From Prinia subflava (Eukaryota > Chordata > Aves > Passeriformes > Cisticolidae), in the NCBI RefSeq assembly GCF_021018805.1, contig NC_086266.1:7688001-7752000 (forward strand): 64,000 nt of DNA, given 5' to 3'. This document shows, in pieces, positions 1-10,908 of the stretch. Each line of letters begins with the position of its first letter. Within the stretch, counting starts at the first letter, position 1. The notes beneath the pieces are model-generated. The model was not told the DNA's origin, did no database searches, and worked only from the letters and a program-made list of their open reading frames with translations. A program made the translations under genes and the position numbers.

Positions 1-3000
1 GTTTATTTAATGAGGATTTGAGGAGCCTCACCCTCTTCCAAAGGGTCTCTGTTGCCTTCTCCCATGGAAAATTCCACCTACTGGCAAATAACCAACAGAC
101 AGCTGAGGGAGGGAAATAAAAACATCAAATCAAGGATAAAATAAGCACGAAAACACCAAACCACCAGTGAAATCCAATGTTCTCTAAAAATCTGCAGTTT
201 ATTCATTAGAATTCAGTGAAAGGAACATTCATTTTAAAACACAATCAATACATTAAAAACTTGAAAGGACTAGTAGCAATGAGACCAGGAAGGAAACAAA
301 AAAAAACCAAATTCAGCCAGGTTGGTCACCTGGGAGGAGCTGCCAGCCTGGCAGCGGGATGGGGCAGCTGAGGACAAGGGCTAATTCCTCATTTCCTTAC
401 AACTGAGAGGCTTTTTGGGATTTGCATTTCTCACTTCACCCAAATGGAGCTTTGGGGTGACTCAATGTGGGTGAGACGAGCAGGAAGCCCCAGCTGGAGG
501 GAGCCCAGAATTCCAGGGCAGAGGGAATGTGGAAGGTGGGTCTGAGCGCCCCAGGAATGTTCAGTGAGAAACCTTCCCATCCATCCCTGTGGGGAATGGG
601 GCAAACCCAATCCAGAAAAAGACACCATTAGGTGACAAGTTATTAATTAGAAGAAAAAAATCTATGCAGAGCCAAATCAGTGGCAATTGCCACCTCTGCT
701 GGGGGAAGAAAGGGGGAGAAATCTGCTTTGGGGTGGATTTTAGCATTCCAGAAGCTCTCCTCTCCTTTGATCTGAAGTTCAAGGCAGTGTCATAGCAGGG
801 AGGTGTTTTAGTGATGCAGAGCACAGGGCTGGAGCTCCCTGGAGAAGGGAGGAGGAGGAGGAGGTGGGGAGTCCTGCTAATCCCAGGATTATTTCAGGAG
901 CAATCCTCAGGCACCAAGGCGAAATCCCAGCTCCCAGCCCAGCCAGGGAGCACCAAGGGGAGAGGAAACCTGTCCAAGAGCATTTCCATGCACAGCCAAT
1001 AGCATCTCCTGCACAGGGATTGAAGAAAAACCCCAATTTTAGATAAAATAACATTAGCAGTCAGCAGGGAAAGCCTCAGCTGAAACCTGTGGGCTTTTTA
1101 CAACACTTGGAGGGAGAAATCACCAAAATCCACAAATTCAGATTAAAAACAACACTGAAAAGCACAGCAGGGACAGCTGAATGTGACAGAGGAGGGTTAA
1201 GGATGTCTGAGGTTTGTGCAAAGTGTGTTGGTGAGGGGCTGGGAGGAGGCCCAGCACATTCCCAGGGAGCAGGGTGGGATCCAGGCACAGCAGCAGCAGG
1301 AATGGCCTTTTCTCCACGGGAAAAGCAAACCACACCACTTGGAAAGACAAGACACACAAGTAAAAGAACAGTCTGTAAAATTTCCCCATGATTATAAAAT
1401 GCAAAACTATACAAAAATAGAGAAAATCGACCATTTTCTTATGTGTATAAAAACAAACAAACAAAAGAAAACCCCAGAGTCCCCAGAATGCAACACAGAA
1501 CCTCTTGGTAGGCTGACCCCAAGGGCAGTGGTTCCATCACAGTCCCTCACTTCAGGCAAGGCCTTTCCTGCAAGGGACAGGCAAATTCCTCGAGGTTTTT
1601 CCTAAATACCTTGGCAGGACATTCTGCTATTCCTGACTTTTCTGCCTGGTTTCTGGTTGGGAAGCCCTTTTGCATAAGAAGCCTCAGTGACCACCCCCAG
1701 ATGGGAGCTCCTCGGGTAAGGCAGTGTTGGACTGACCCAGCTCCAGCCCAGCTTTGTTCCCATGGAACCCATGTGGGGTTTTTGGGAAGAGTGGCTCAGC
1801 AGGCAGTGAAATCCAATCCCTACTGCAGTGATCATTTACAGGCTGAATTACTGCACTGGAAATTCCGATTTCTTTGGGTTAATGGGGCAGAATCTGCCAA
1901 TAAGCCAACAAATTAGTAACTAAACTGCATTAGGAAAACTCATTTGAATTCCAGAGATATTTGCCTCATTGAATTCCCATCGAATTAAGAGGAGAAACCT
2001 TTGGTATAAAGTCAGATTATCAAGCCTTGGCTGTACTGCTCCCACTGAACGTGCCCTCCTCGTACCCACACCCAAGGCCAGGATCCTGTGGACACCTTGG
2101 AACATTCATTTAGCACCCAGACACTCCCAGCCCCCAGCAGGACTTTGGCTGAAGCTCCAGAGCCTGGAACCCCCGAGATGCCTTTGGTGAGACGCTAAAG
2201 GAAATCAAACAGGGATTAAACCCACCCGGGGTGAGGGGGTGACAGTGTCCTTATGGTGTCCCCAGCACGGTGTGCCCGTGGTTTGTGTGCTGGGAGTGGA
2301 GTAAGATGGGCACAGAGCTGCCCCTGTCCTTGCTCCAGGGAGGGATATCCAATGTTCATTAGCAGCTGTGCTAACGAGGAGAGAACCTCCAGCGAGGGCA
2401 CCTTCCCCTGGCTCACCACATTTTCCTCTCCAGGTGTGGCAGTGGCACCCAGAGCCAGGTGTGTCCCAGGAATTCCTCTCCACAGGGATGAGGGAAAAGA
2501 GCCTTGGCACAGCAGGTTCCTGTGGAACTCCCTGCAGCAGGGCTGGCAGGAAAATATGGAAAAATTCCGGTCTGAGCCTGTGGATGCACAGATGGATCTG
2601 CTCTGCCTCGGCAGGAAAATCACATCACACACAGACTGAACCCAGCCTGGCCCTGCCTCTCCCTGCCCCTTCCCACACATCCAAGCACAGGGCAGCAGGA
2701 ATCTCTTCTCAAAAGGGGTATCAAGACCTCATTTTGCTGGGGGGGAAAAAACCCCATCAAACCCAAACCAGCTCCTTGTGCCGGGAAATGCAGGGATGGC
2801 AGGGAGCAGCTGAAGGAGCCACAGCCACGTGGAGCAGGAGAGCAGTGGGAGGGTGACCCAGCAGGGCAGGACTCAGCAGGAAAATCGAGCCTGGCCCAGG
2901 CTGAGCCCTCCCTCACTCCACAAATGTGGTAAAACTCCGGCATTTCCACTTTGGGATTGTTTTTTTTGAATGCTACAAATTCTGCTGCAAAGAAAAATGG

Positions 3001-4457
3001 CAATGAGGTGGGGGGAAACAAAAATCACTGGTAATGGAATTAAATCAGAACACAGGGCTTGGACAGGACAGGGAAGCAGTTTTGTGTCATGGATTGGGGG
3101 TTTGGATCAGAGCTGAGGGGGTTTGGGATCATGGAGGGGACCAGGAGCCTGGAAAAGATGTCACAGGAGCTCACAGGAACCCCCAGACAAAGTCTGTCCC
3201 CTCAGCCTGTGTCCCTCCTCCACACTCCTTCAAAGAGGCAAAAAATCCCAAATCTCCAGCAGCTTCCAGCTTTTGTTCCCTCCAGTCAGGAGGAGTGAAG
3301 CCCAATGTAGCTACAGTCCATCCCTAATTCCAAGGAACACAAAACTTTCCTCCTGTGGGTTTATGCAAAGAAAACAACCGTAAAATAATAAAATTAAATT
3401 AAAAAGCCACAAAGCTTCCTTTTGATAAAGTAACAGCATCTGCCACTTCACAGCTACAGGCATGATGCAAATTTAGCTTATTTCAAAGGCCTCATCCCAG
3501 TCCCCATGGCCCTGGAGAGGCCAGGAGGCCGGGAAAAAGCTCGGGAAAGAAAGGCTTCCACCAGGAATTCTGCACCGTGAAGACAGACCACAACAAAGAA
3601 GGGACCAACACTTTGTTCTTCAAAGGGACACCATGGACAGCACATCTCTCTGAGCAAACTGAAACTACACCTGGAGAACATTATCAGCACGCACACAAAA
3701 GCTCCTGCTCTCCTTTGGGGCAAGGACAAATCAAATAAATAAAAATGTTGCTGCAAAGTTCCCCTCTCCAGCTGCCTCACCTCATCCTTGCTCTGGAACA
3801 AGAAGCACCCTTCCTCCCAGCTCCCCACACTGAGCCCAGAGTGGAAAACATTCAAAGTGAGTCTGAACCAAAACATTTCACCCAGAAGAGGAAAACAGCC
3901 CCATTTCCCTCAGAGGTCTGCCCAAGGCCTGTTCTCCCAGCCCCAGTCCTGCACAAACCCCAGCAATGGGTCCATGCCCAGCTTCTGCCAGGGGCTGCTG
4001 CTGCACTTGGTGGTGGAGAGCACTGGAAAACCAGAAAGTGCCTCAGAGGTGATGAAGGAATCCTGGAGGCAGCTCCAAACCCCTCTGGAGCATCCACAGG
4101 GGCAAGGCCACAGATGGCTGCAGGAGAGGAGCATCAGCCCAGCTCAAACTCAAGCCACCCCCAAACTGCTCCCGGTTTTCTCCCTCCCTTTTCCCCCCTT
4201 TCACCCCTGCTTGGAACAGCCTCAGCATGGTGACATGATGACATTCCTGCAGCCCCTTGGCTTGGTGACACAGTGACATTCTTGCAGATACTCAGCCGTG
4301 GTGACACGGTGACATTCTTGCAGATACTCAGCCGTGGTGACACGGTGACATTCCTGTAGCCCCTCAGCTGGGTGACATTCCTGTGGATACTCAGCGTCGG
4401 TGACATGGTGACATTCCCGCAGCCCCCTGGCTTGGTGACACGGTGACATTCCTGCAG
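1..4457 (-). other. AMER1: Probable AMER1 3' UTR
   Basis: No recognisable coding exon lies between the window start and the AMER1 stop codon. AMER1 has a long 3' UTR in mammals, so most of this stretch is inferred to be its 3' UTR or immediate downstream flank. It holds a minisatellite next to the stop (separate entry), an AT-rich block around 1366-1480, another around 3370-3480, and purine runs near 845-865. Minus-strand AATAAA hexamers occur at 198-203 and at 2-7, either of which could be the poly(A) signal. The extent is inference; no transcript evidence is available. Confidence 0.5.
198..203 (-). other. Candidate poly(A) signal for AMER1
   Basis: TTTATT on the plus strand reads AATAAA on the minus strand, about 4.25 kb downstream of the AMER1 stop. 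A second AATAAA sits at 2-7. Either could end the transcript, and the sequence alone cannot decide between them. Confidence 0.3.
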
Positions 4458-4475
4458 CTACTCAGCGTTGGTGAC
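4215..4475. repeat. 36-bp minisatellite spanning the AMER1 stop codon
   Basis: About seven degenerate copies of a roughly 36-bp unit are visible. Each carries TGACATTC(C/T)TGCAG followed by a TACTCAGC-type or CCCCTGGCTTGG-type half. The copy at the high-coordinate edge includes the last codons and TAG stop of AMER1. In neighbouring copies the equivalent position reads TAT instead of TAG. The unit length is a multiple of three, so the AMER1 frame continues through the array as repeats of about 12 residues containing NVTVSP. Confidence 0.85.
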
Positions 4476-7400
4476 GTTGCAGAGGGTGCCCCGGCAGCTG
4501 CCATGCCCCGGGCTGGCCCTGCCCTTGAGGGGCTCGGCGCAGCGCTCCGGGCTCTCGGCGTCCCCACTGCTGTCCCCGGGGTGCTGCGGCACGCCCTGGG
4601 CGATGCCCACGGGTTTGCCCCTGGCACGGTGCTCCGGGGAGCAGGTGAAGCCAAAGCCCCGGGGCAGCTCCGCTTCCCCCAGGGGTAACAGGCGGGACAG
4701 CTTGGGGACGTCCCCGTGGTAGCGGTGGGACCCGGGCGCCTCACGGGCCTGCCTCGCCTCGGGCTGCAGGGGCAGGTTGGAGGGCCGGAGCGGGTGCCTG
4801 CTCAGCTCTGGCTCCTGGGGCCGCCTCTCCGGAGCCTCCCCGATGCCACCCCGGGAGAGAGGCAGGAAAGGGGACACGGTGTCCGGCGGCTCCGATGGCT
4901 CCCAGCCGCTCTCCACGGTGCCGGCTGGAGCGAAGCCCCAGAGCTCCATCCCGCCGGGAGCAGTGCTGGTGCCGTGCTGGAGGTGCCGCAGGCCCGGCCA
5001 GCTCAAGCCGCCCTCGGGAGCCACCAGCTCGCCCTCCTCCTTGCTCCTGCTTCTCCTGGCTCCAGCAGAGTCCTTCCTGCCAGCCTCGCGCCGGGCCCAG
5101 AGCTGGCCGGGCTGGGGGCCGCTCCGGGCCCCCTGCGGCTCGGCCAGCTCGAACTCCAGGCTCTCCGTGTCCAGCGAGCGGCTCCTCCGGTCCACGGAGA
5201 GCGGCGCGGGCAGGGAGGGGCTCAGGCCGTGCAGGCGCAGGTGGCGGGGCAGGCTGGCCACCCCCCAGTTGCAGCTCTGGAAGGAGCCCGGGGAGAAGCC
5301 CGGGGACATTCTCTCGTCACATTCAGCCAAGGACTCTTTCTGTCCGTAGCCATCATCAAAGGCCTCGGCGATGTCCTCACCCACGGTCAGCTCCGGGTGC
5401 TGCTCACACTCCCCTTCCCCGTCCTGCTCCACATCCACCACGTCGAAGGTGACCATGGTGGGGAGGGCGGGAAGGTTCTGGGTGAAGGACGAGCTGGAGG
5501 CCGAGCTCCCCAGGCTCTCGGACAGGCTGGAGAAGAGGGTCCCGCTGCTGGCGAACTCCACCAGCGCCTGCGAGAAGTTCACGGCGTGCTCGGGCTCGCT
5601 GCCCGCCTGGGGCTCACCGGGGGCGAGCTCTGCTCCGCCGCCGCACCCCTGATCCGCGAGCCTGAACCCCGGGAACATCCCTGCCTTGGCTGGGGCCACG
5701 CTGCCGTGGATGGAGTCCCCAAACATGCCACAGTCCAGGTCTGCACTCAACCCCGGGTTGTTCTTTGTGAGCGGAATAAGGCAACTTCCGGGGGCTGTTT
5801 GGCTGTTGTAACAGTTTTCCGGACACAGAGTCCCTGGAAAATCCCTCCACTCTGGATTTTCAGCCCTAGCCACTGCAACCCCACCATTGACAGCCCGGCT
5901 CGGGGTGTGTGAGCCCACCTGCTCACTCCCAAGGCCACTCTGACTCTTGCCAATGGAGCTGGCTGCTCTGCTTTTACATTCAATGCACTGCTTCTCCCTG
6001 GGACACTTCTCCTTGCCGGAGACATCCAGGCGTTTCAGGACCGGCTCCCTCTGCAGCTCCCAGTACAGAAGCTCTTTCTGAATGGCTGCAAGCCCCTCTT
6101 CTTCAGTTTCCATCAGCCCTCTTTTCTGATCCATTATCTGCTGGATCAGGCTCTTCTCTGCAGGGAGGCAGAAGTCCATGAAGTAGCTGAAGATGCCCTG
6201 GGGTGGGACTTTGCCCTCGAACAGGGATTCCTCACCGTGAGAGGGGCTCATCAGGGCATCAAACTCGTAAAGTGCATCGCCGCTGTAGCTGTCCCGGGGC
6301 AGTCGGTCCTTCTTGAGCTCCTCTCCAGTCTCATCATCCGGCCCTGGCGTGGTGGAGTCATAATAGCCCTCGTCACTGTTTGGGGCAGACTCCTGCTGGT
6401 CACTCTGGGGCGTCAGGAGGTCTACACCGTCCATGGCGTCCCCTACATAAGGGTGGGCGTCAGCCTCGTGAGAGGCGTGTGTCTCCAGGCTGCTGCTGGA
6501 CACCTGTGCCCCGTAGCTGCTGTCCCCCGGCGCGCCGCTGTCCCACACCTGGTGCAGGTACTCCTCGGCCTCCTCGGGGATGGCCATCTCCTCGCCGCCG
6601 CCCTGGTAGGTGACAAGGCAGGAGCTGCGCTTGGCGGCCTCGCGGCTGCGCTCCACTGAGATGCTGCTCTCGGCGATGTCGGGCTCGGCGATGTCGTCCC
6701 CGCACCCCGTCAAGGAGTCGAAGCTCTTCAGGGAGGTGACGTCCCCCAGCATGAGGCTCAGCAGCTCCCTGGAGTGCAGGCAGGGAGGCTCGCTGTCCAT
6801 GAAGTCAGGGTGGAAGGCCAGCAGCAAACTCTCATGGTCAAACTCCGTGCAGGCAGCAGCCTCAGGCTCTGATTTTGTATCTGGAAGGTCCCCGTTCCCT
6901 GGCAGGGCCACCGTGTCCCCCTCGGAGCTGCCTCCATCAGCCGTGGGGCCCGTGGGCTCAGCAGCCTCACCACAGCTACAGTCACCCCCTGAGTCCCCTG
7001 GGCAGGCCGTGGCCTCAGGGACCGGCCCTGCTCCCCTGCCCTCCACGGCCTCTCGGCTCTCCACTCCCATTCCAGCAGCATTCCCGGCCTCCTCTGTGTC
7101 CCCGTTCCACTCAGGGAGCTCTGCTTTCTCACTCTCGGCAGCCTTGCTCTTCCGGTGGCGCCGGATGCTGTTAAAAAACCCTTTCAGCCCTTTTTTGGGT
7201 CTGGGGCAAGAGGGTTTCTCCCCGTTGGGCTTTTTGTCACAGCCCTCGATGCTCCCAGGGGGAGAGCTGTCGTGCTGGCCCAAGCCCCCCCTGGCGCCGG
7301 TGTCCACGGGCAGCTGGGCGCTGCGGGAGCTGGGCAGAGGGCCCGGCTGCCCGTCCCTGCTGCCCCCCGCGGGGCTGTCCGGCTGTGTGCCCCTGTCACA

Positions 7401-7652
7401 GGCGGCGCTGCTCAGCCCGTCGTGCGTCTTGCACTTGCTGAGCCCCTTCTTGCCGCGGCCGCCGAAGAAGCTGGGCAGGGTGCAGATGCTGCGCTTGCCC
7501 CCGAACAGCTTGAAGGCCGTTTTCCTCAGCTTGCCGGGGGGCGGCGGCTGCGGCTCCGCGGCCACCACGGAGCCGTTGGCGCTGTCGGGAGGGGCGTCCC
7601 CGCCCTCGTGCCGGTCCCCTCCGTCCCGCTCCTCCGGGCTGCCCGTCTCCAT
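4458..7652 (-). CDS. AMER1: APC membrane recruitment protein 1 (AMER1/WTX), complete CDS
   Basis: This is an intact 1064-residue reading frame. AMER1 binds PtdIns(4,5)P2 at the plasma membrane, recruits APC and regulates beta-catenin/Wnt signalling (family knowledge). Visible hallmarks are a basic N-terminal block at residues 41-80 (KLRKTAFKLFGGKRSICTLP, then KTHDGL), KKGLKGFFNSIRRHRKSK at 153-170, LGDVTSLKSFDSLTGCGDD at 302-320, and KRSSCLVTYQGGGEEMAIP at 341-359. LLTPQSDQQESAPNSDEGYY follows at 412-431, then DSYSGDALYEF at 454-464, VNFSQALVEF at 691-700, RRSRSLDTE at 822-830 and a C-terminal KPVGI motif. These favour AMER1 over AMER2 or AMER3. The start at 7652 has a strong Kozak context (G at -3, G at +4) and lies in one exon, as in mammals. 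The frame stays open upstream to 7802, but that part crosses the 3' splice site. The human REA-repeat region is absent, and the last residues fall in a minisatellite. Confidence 0.95.
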   Translation of the reverse strand: METGSPEERDGGDRHEGGDAPPDSANGSVVAAEPQPPPPGKLRKTAFKLFGGKRSICTLPSFFGGRGKKGLSKCKTHDGLSSAACDRGTQPDSPAGGSRDGQPGPLPSSRSAQLPVDTGARGGLGQHDSSPPGSIEGCDKKPNGEKPSCPRPKKGLKGFFNSIRRHRKSKAAESEKAELPEWNGDTEEAGNAAGMGVESREAVEGRGAGPVPEATACPGDSGGDCSCGEAAEPTGPTADGGSSEGDTVALPGNGDLPDTKSEPEAAACTEFDHESLLLAFHPDFMDSEPPCLHSRELLSLMLGDVTSLKSFDSLTGCGDDIAEPDIAESSISVERSREAAKRSSCLVTYQGGGEEMAIPEEAEEYLHQVWDSGAPGDSSYGAQVSSSSLETHASHEADAHPYVGDAMDGVDLLTPQSDQQESAPNSDEGYYDSTTPGPDDETGEELKKDRLPRDSYSGDALYEFDALMSPSHGEESLFEGKVPPQGIFSYFMDFCLPAEKSLIQQIMDQKRGLMETEEEGLAAIQKELLYWELQREPVLKRLDVSGKEKCPREKQCIECKSRAASSIGKSQSGLGSEQVGSHTPSRAVNGGVAVARAENPEWRDFPGTLCPENCYNSQTAPGSCLIPLTKNNPGLSADLDCGMFGDSIHGSVAPAKAGMFPGFRLADQGCGGGAELAPGEPQAGSEPEHAVNFSQALVEFASSGTLFSSLSESLGSSASSSSFTQNLPALPTMVTFDVVDVEQDGEGECEQHPELTVGEDIAEAFDDGYGQKESLAECDERMSPGFSPGSFQSCNWGVASLPRHLRLHGLSPSLPAPLSVDRRSRSLDTESLEFELAEPQGARSGPQPGQLWARREAGRKDSAGARRSRSKEEGELVAPEGGLSWPGLRHLQHGTSTAPGGMELWGFAPAGTVESGWEPSEPPDTVSPFLPLSRGGIGEAPERRPQEPELSRHPLRPSNLPLQPEARQAREAPGSHRYHGDVPKLSRLLPLGEAELPRGFGFTCSPEHRARGKPVGIAQGVPQHPGDSSGDAESPERCAEPLKGRASPGHGSCRGTLCNVTNAE

Positions 7653-7739
7653 GGCAGCGGGGCGGGCTGGATCTAGCTGGAAGCGGCGGCTTCGGGAGCG
7701 CGGCGCTCCGGGCGCAGGGATGGACACATCACCGCCGAC
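7653..7739 (-). other. AMER1: AMER1 exon 2, 5' UTR part and 3' splice site
   Basis: Reading the minus strand, a pyrimidine-rich run ends in TGTGCCGCAG with AG at 7741-7740, so exon 2 begins at 7739. That leaves 87 nt of untranslated leader before the ATG. This matches the known AMER1 structure of a non-coding exon 1 followed by one large coding exon. Confidence 0.7.
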
Positions 7740-9399
7740 CTGCGGCACAGGGAGAGGGCAGAGGTGAGCACAAGCCAGCAGAAGGGGCAGAGCTGAAGGC
7801 ACCGGGGTCTCAGGGCTCCATCACCAGCTGGACGAGCCTCCAAGCTCTCCCTGCACTTCCAAAATCCAAAATGTCGCTTAAATTTACCAGTTTGCCAGAG
7901 CAGGAAAACCACACATCTCCATTGGATAGCATCCCTGGGGAGAGGCAGGTCTGAGCCCTGCACCTCCTCGCTCCAAGCCCTGCAGCTTCCCAGATTTTCT
8001 GTCCCCAGGGTGATAAGGTTTGGCTACCTTAGAGAGCTAGCACCTCCCCAAACCCCTCCCAGCGCTCACGCCAGGCTCCAAAGAGCATCCTCAGGGAGGC
8101 CAAACCAGGACACAGCCCTCCCTACACACGTGTCCAGTGAAAAACCACTTTGGTTACTACCCTGGCTTTTTTTATTGAAAATTTCAGTTGTTTTTAAAAT
8201 AATCTGTGCAGAGAGAGAGAATCGCCTTAAAAACGCCCACTGTGAACACCCTGATCAGATTATACCGGAAGCAGAGAGGCAGGTTTGAAATTTGACCCTG
8301 GCCTGCTGTCAGGAACATGAGAAACAAAACAATTATAATCATGTTTCTTTTGCAGAGGTGAGGGTGGAGAAATTAAATGCAATAAAATCCTAATGTGCTC
8401 CCAAGCTCTAATGCCCTAGGCTGAGCTCTGACTGACGGGAGGCCACGGAACCTTCCCGAGGTGTTTAGCCAGAGATCCCAAATTAAAAATACACCCCAAC
8501 GATGCTCTCTGCTCCTGTAGCCCCACAGCAAACCTGCAATTCCAGGTTTATTTTTACTCCTCAGGTCTCTTTGCCTCTATAGTGATCTGGCATCGCTGCT
8601 CTCAGCACGGCTGGAACAGGATGGGCTTTAAGGTCCCTCCCAACCCAACCCAACCCATTCCATGATTCTGGAATTCTGGGAATGCTGCTAATCCCTCACG
8701 TTCACCTGTCCCACTGGAAGCAGCAGCTGGGGCGTAGCCGGCTGGCACAGCCACCTCCCCACCGACAAGCTGGCCCTTTCCAGCTCTGCCAGAGCCCACC
8801 ACGAGTCCCGGGTGCCTCCAAAGCCTCTGGAGAGACCTGGATTGACGGGCCTGGGAGAGACACCCGCACCTGGACATGTGCGGGGCTGCTGGAAAATTGG
8901 GGGTGAAACGACCCCAAACCCGCACCTGGACTGGGGCTGCTGGAAAACAGCCGGGGAAGGGCATGAGACACAGCCAGGATTTCAGAAATTCCTTTTGGGA
9001 ATCATTCCTCTCCAGCTCCACGTCAGCACAGGCACTGCTGCGGAGGGGAGGCTGGAGAAGGATAAAAATGAAATATATATAAAAATGAAATAAAGGGCAC
9101 CGAGGGCAAAGAGCCACGACCAACAAAACATGAAAAATAAGGTTTAAAAGCAACAAAAAGCAGCACCGTAACAATGAAATGCAGCGTTTCACCCGCAGAG
9201 GAGACCCTCAGGGACCCCCGGCCCGCCCAGCCCCGCACGGGGACGCTCGCCCGGCCCGGCCCTCCCCGCTCCCCCCGCCGCGCTCCCAAACTTTCGGGAG
9301 GATCCGGGAAAACGCGTGGGGCGGGGGGGTCGGGCCGGGCCGCGGGGAGCGGCGCGGCGGGCGCGGGGAGCGGCGGCGCGGGCCCGGGCCGAGCCCGGC
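7740..9399 (-). other. AMER1: AMER1 intron 1
   Basis: This is the inferred intron between the donor at 9405-9400 (GTAAGT on the minus strand) and the acceptor at 7741-7740. It contains a CR1 3' end at about 8612-8680 and an AT-rich patch at 9060-9095. I see no conserved exon in it. The 196-aa minus-strand frame at 8602-9192 has low-complexity hydrophobic composition and includes the CR1 piece. Confidence 0.6.
8612..8680 (+). mobile_element. CR1 LINE 3' end fragment
   Basis: The segment has the characteristic CR1 terminus: a GGTCCCTCCCAACCCAACC block followed by CATTCCATGATTCTG. Only the last 70 bp or so remain. Confidence 0.75.
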
Positions 9400-9960
9400 A
9401 CTTACCGGCGGGGCGGCGGCAGCGCGGCACCCCCGGACCCGCGGCACCCCCGGACCCGCGGCACCCCCGGCCCCGGCCCAGCCCTCAGGCCGCGCGAGGG
9501 GCGCGGGGCCGCGGGTCCGCCCGGCGCGGGCGGCAGGGGCGGCGCCGCGTGACGGGCGGGGCGGGGCCTCCTGACGGGGGGCGGAGAGGGCGGGGCCTCG
9601 CGGGCGGGGCGCCGTGATTGACGGGGCGCGGCCTCTGCGTGAGGGAAGGCGCGGTCTCCACGTTGGGCTCAGTGTAACGGGGAGGGGTGACCGTAACGGG
9701 GCGTGGCCGCTGGGCGCGGGCCCCACGGTATCCTCTCACGGCCGTCCCACGGTGTCTTCCCCGGTGGCCCGGGGCGATCCGAGCCCATCCTGGTGGCGGA
9801 GTGGGCGTGGCCTCGGGGCGGGTCCCCGCGTTGGGGGCGCGGCCTCGTCGGCGGGTATGATTGGCAAGGGGGCGTGGTCACCCGGTGTGAGGGGCGTGGC
9901 CCTGCACGGGGGCGCGGCCTTGGAGCGACACCCGCGGGACACGCGGGGTCACGGACACGG
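9180..9960 (-). promoter_or_regulatory. AMER1: AMER1 CpG-island promoter and non-coding exon 1
   Basis: This is a very GC- and CpG-rich block. A good donor, CCG|GTAAGT on the minus strand (intron from 9405 downwards), marks the end of non-coding exon 1 at 9406. Upstream of it, at about 9550-9920, lie repeated GC boxes: GGGCGGGGC at 9554-9568, and GGGCGTGGCC or GGGCGCGGCC near 9627, 9699, 9803, 9834, 9868, 9892 and 9910. A minus-strand CCAAT box lies at 9860-9864. No TATA box is evident, so initiation is probably dispersed. The exact start site cannot be placed. Confidence 0.65.
9424..9476. repeat. GC-rich short tandem repeat
   Basis: Three near-identical copies of a roughly 17-bp GCGGCACCCCCGGACCC unit lie inside the CpG island, probably within AMER1 exon 1. 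Confidence 0.7.
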
Positions 9961-10880
9961 GGCATGTCCTGTCCTGGTCTGTGACACTGCGGGGGTCAGG
10001 GATGTGACATTGTGTGTGACACCGGGGGGCGGCCACACGGCGTGTTTGCCGTGGGACACCTCCCTGCGTGTGCCGTGTCACCCACGGGCGTCACCCGCGC
10101 CACGCCACGGCCAGCCACCCACCCGCTGCACGCCTGCTCCACCCGCAGTCCCACACCCACTGAGCAGCCCGACAGTGAGGACTCCTCCCCATTTTTGGGA
10201 CCCCCAAATCTCGGAAGCCCCTCAAATCCCCACATGAGGGTGACAGCAAGGATGCCACGAGTGGGAGTCACAGCAGAGCGTGGCAATGTCCCCGCGGGGC
10301 CGCCTCTCCCACCCCCATCTCCCGCTGTGTTCCCGGTGTCATCGTTCCCTATGGAACCTTGTCCAGGCTGCTTCCAAGCTCTAATGCTCCCCTGGGAGAA
10401 GCCCCACAGCCTAATTAATAGATGCTGATTAATAGATCCCACAAGCCCTGACACCAGCCCATAAATGCTGCAGGGAGGTGCCTGTGTTTGGCCCAGAGCA
10501 ACCCTTGGAGCTGCTGACACGGAGCTCTGAGCCCTGGGAGCGCTTCCCTTTGGGGTGGGCTCGAAGGAATGAACCGTGGGATGCCTTCTGCTGCATCCCA
10601 CAAGGGGTCCAGAACATCGCTGCTGGGTGGGTGCTGAGCTGCCAAGGGGCAGTGGGATTCATCCATCAGCTCCTGGCTGTGGGAAGAGCCAGGAAGGCTC
10701 CTCCAGCCCCCACTGGTGAGGGTGATCCCGGTGTCCAAGGTGGGAGGGATGGAGGGTCACGAAGGTGGTGCTGGGATGCCCCACTCCAGCCTGAAATTCC
10801 CCATCTGCAGCGATTCCCTTGTCCCTTCCCAGCCATCCTGGCAGAGCTGCCAGACATGGGATGTTTCACAGACAGGCCAC
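9961..10880. other. Intergenic spacer between AMER1 promoter and ASB12 3' end
   Basis: The GC-rich shoulder of the CpG island grades into ordinary sequence. I find no coding signal here. A paired TAATTAATAGATGCTGATTA stretch near 10411-10435 is AT-rich within a GC-rich setting but cannot be assigned a role. Confidence 0.5.
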
Positions 10881-10908
10881 GACAGTTTCATACCAATAAC
10901 AGAACACT

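Noticed and set aside
4716..7767. Long plus-strand frames (398 and 385 codons) opposite AMER1
   Set aside because: GC-rich antisense shadows of the AMER1 coding exon; no domain recognised.
7653..7802. Upstream in-frame Met giving 50 extra AMER1 residues
   Set aside because: A convincing 3' splice site (AG at 7741-7740) lies inside the extension, and the start at 7652 matches the family and has a strong Kozak context.
8602..9192. 196-codon minus-strand frame in the AMER1 intron
   Set aside because: Contains a CR1 3' end and low-complexity hydrophobic sequence; no homology recognised.
9614..10237. 207-codon plus-strand frame in the AMER1 CpG island
   Set aside because: CpG-island sequence with no recognisable domain; openness expected from base composition.
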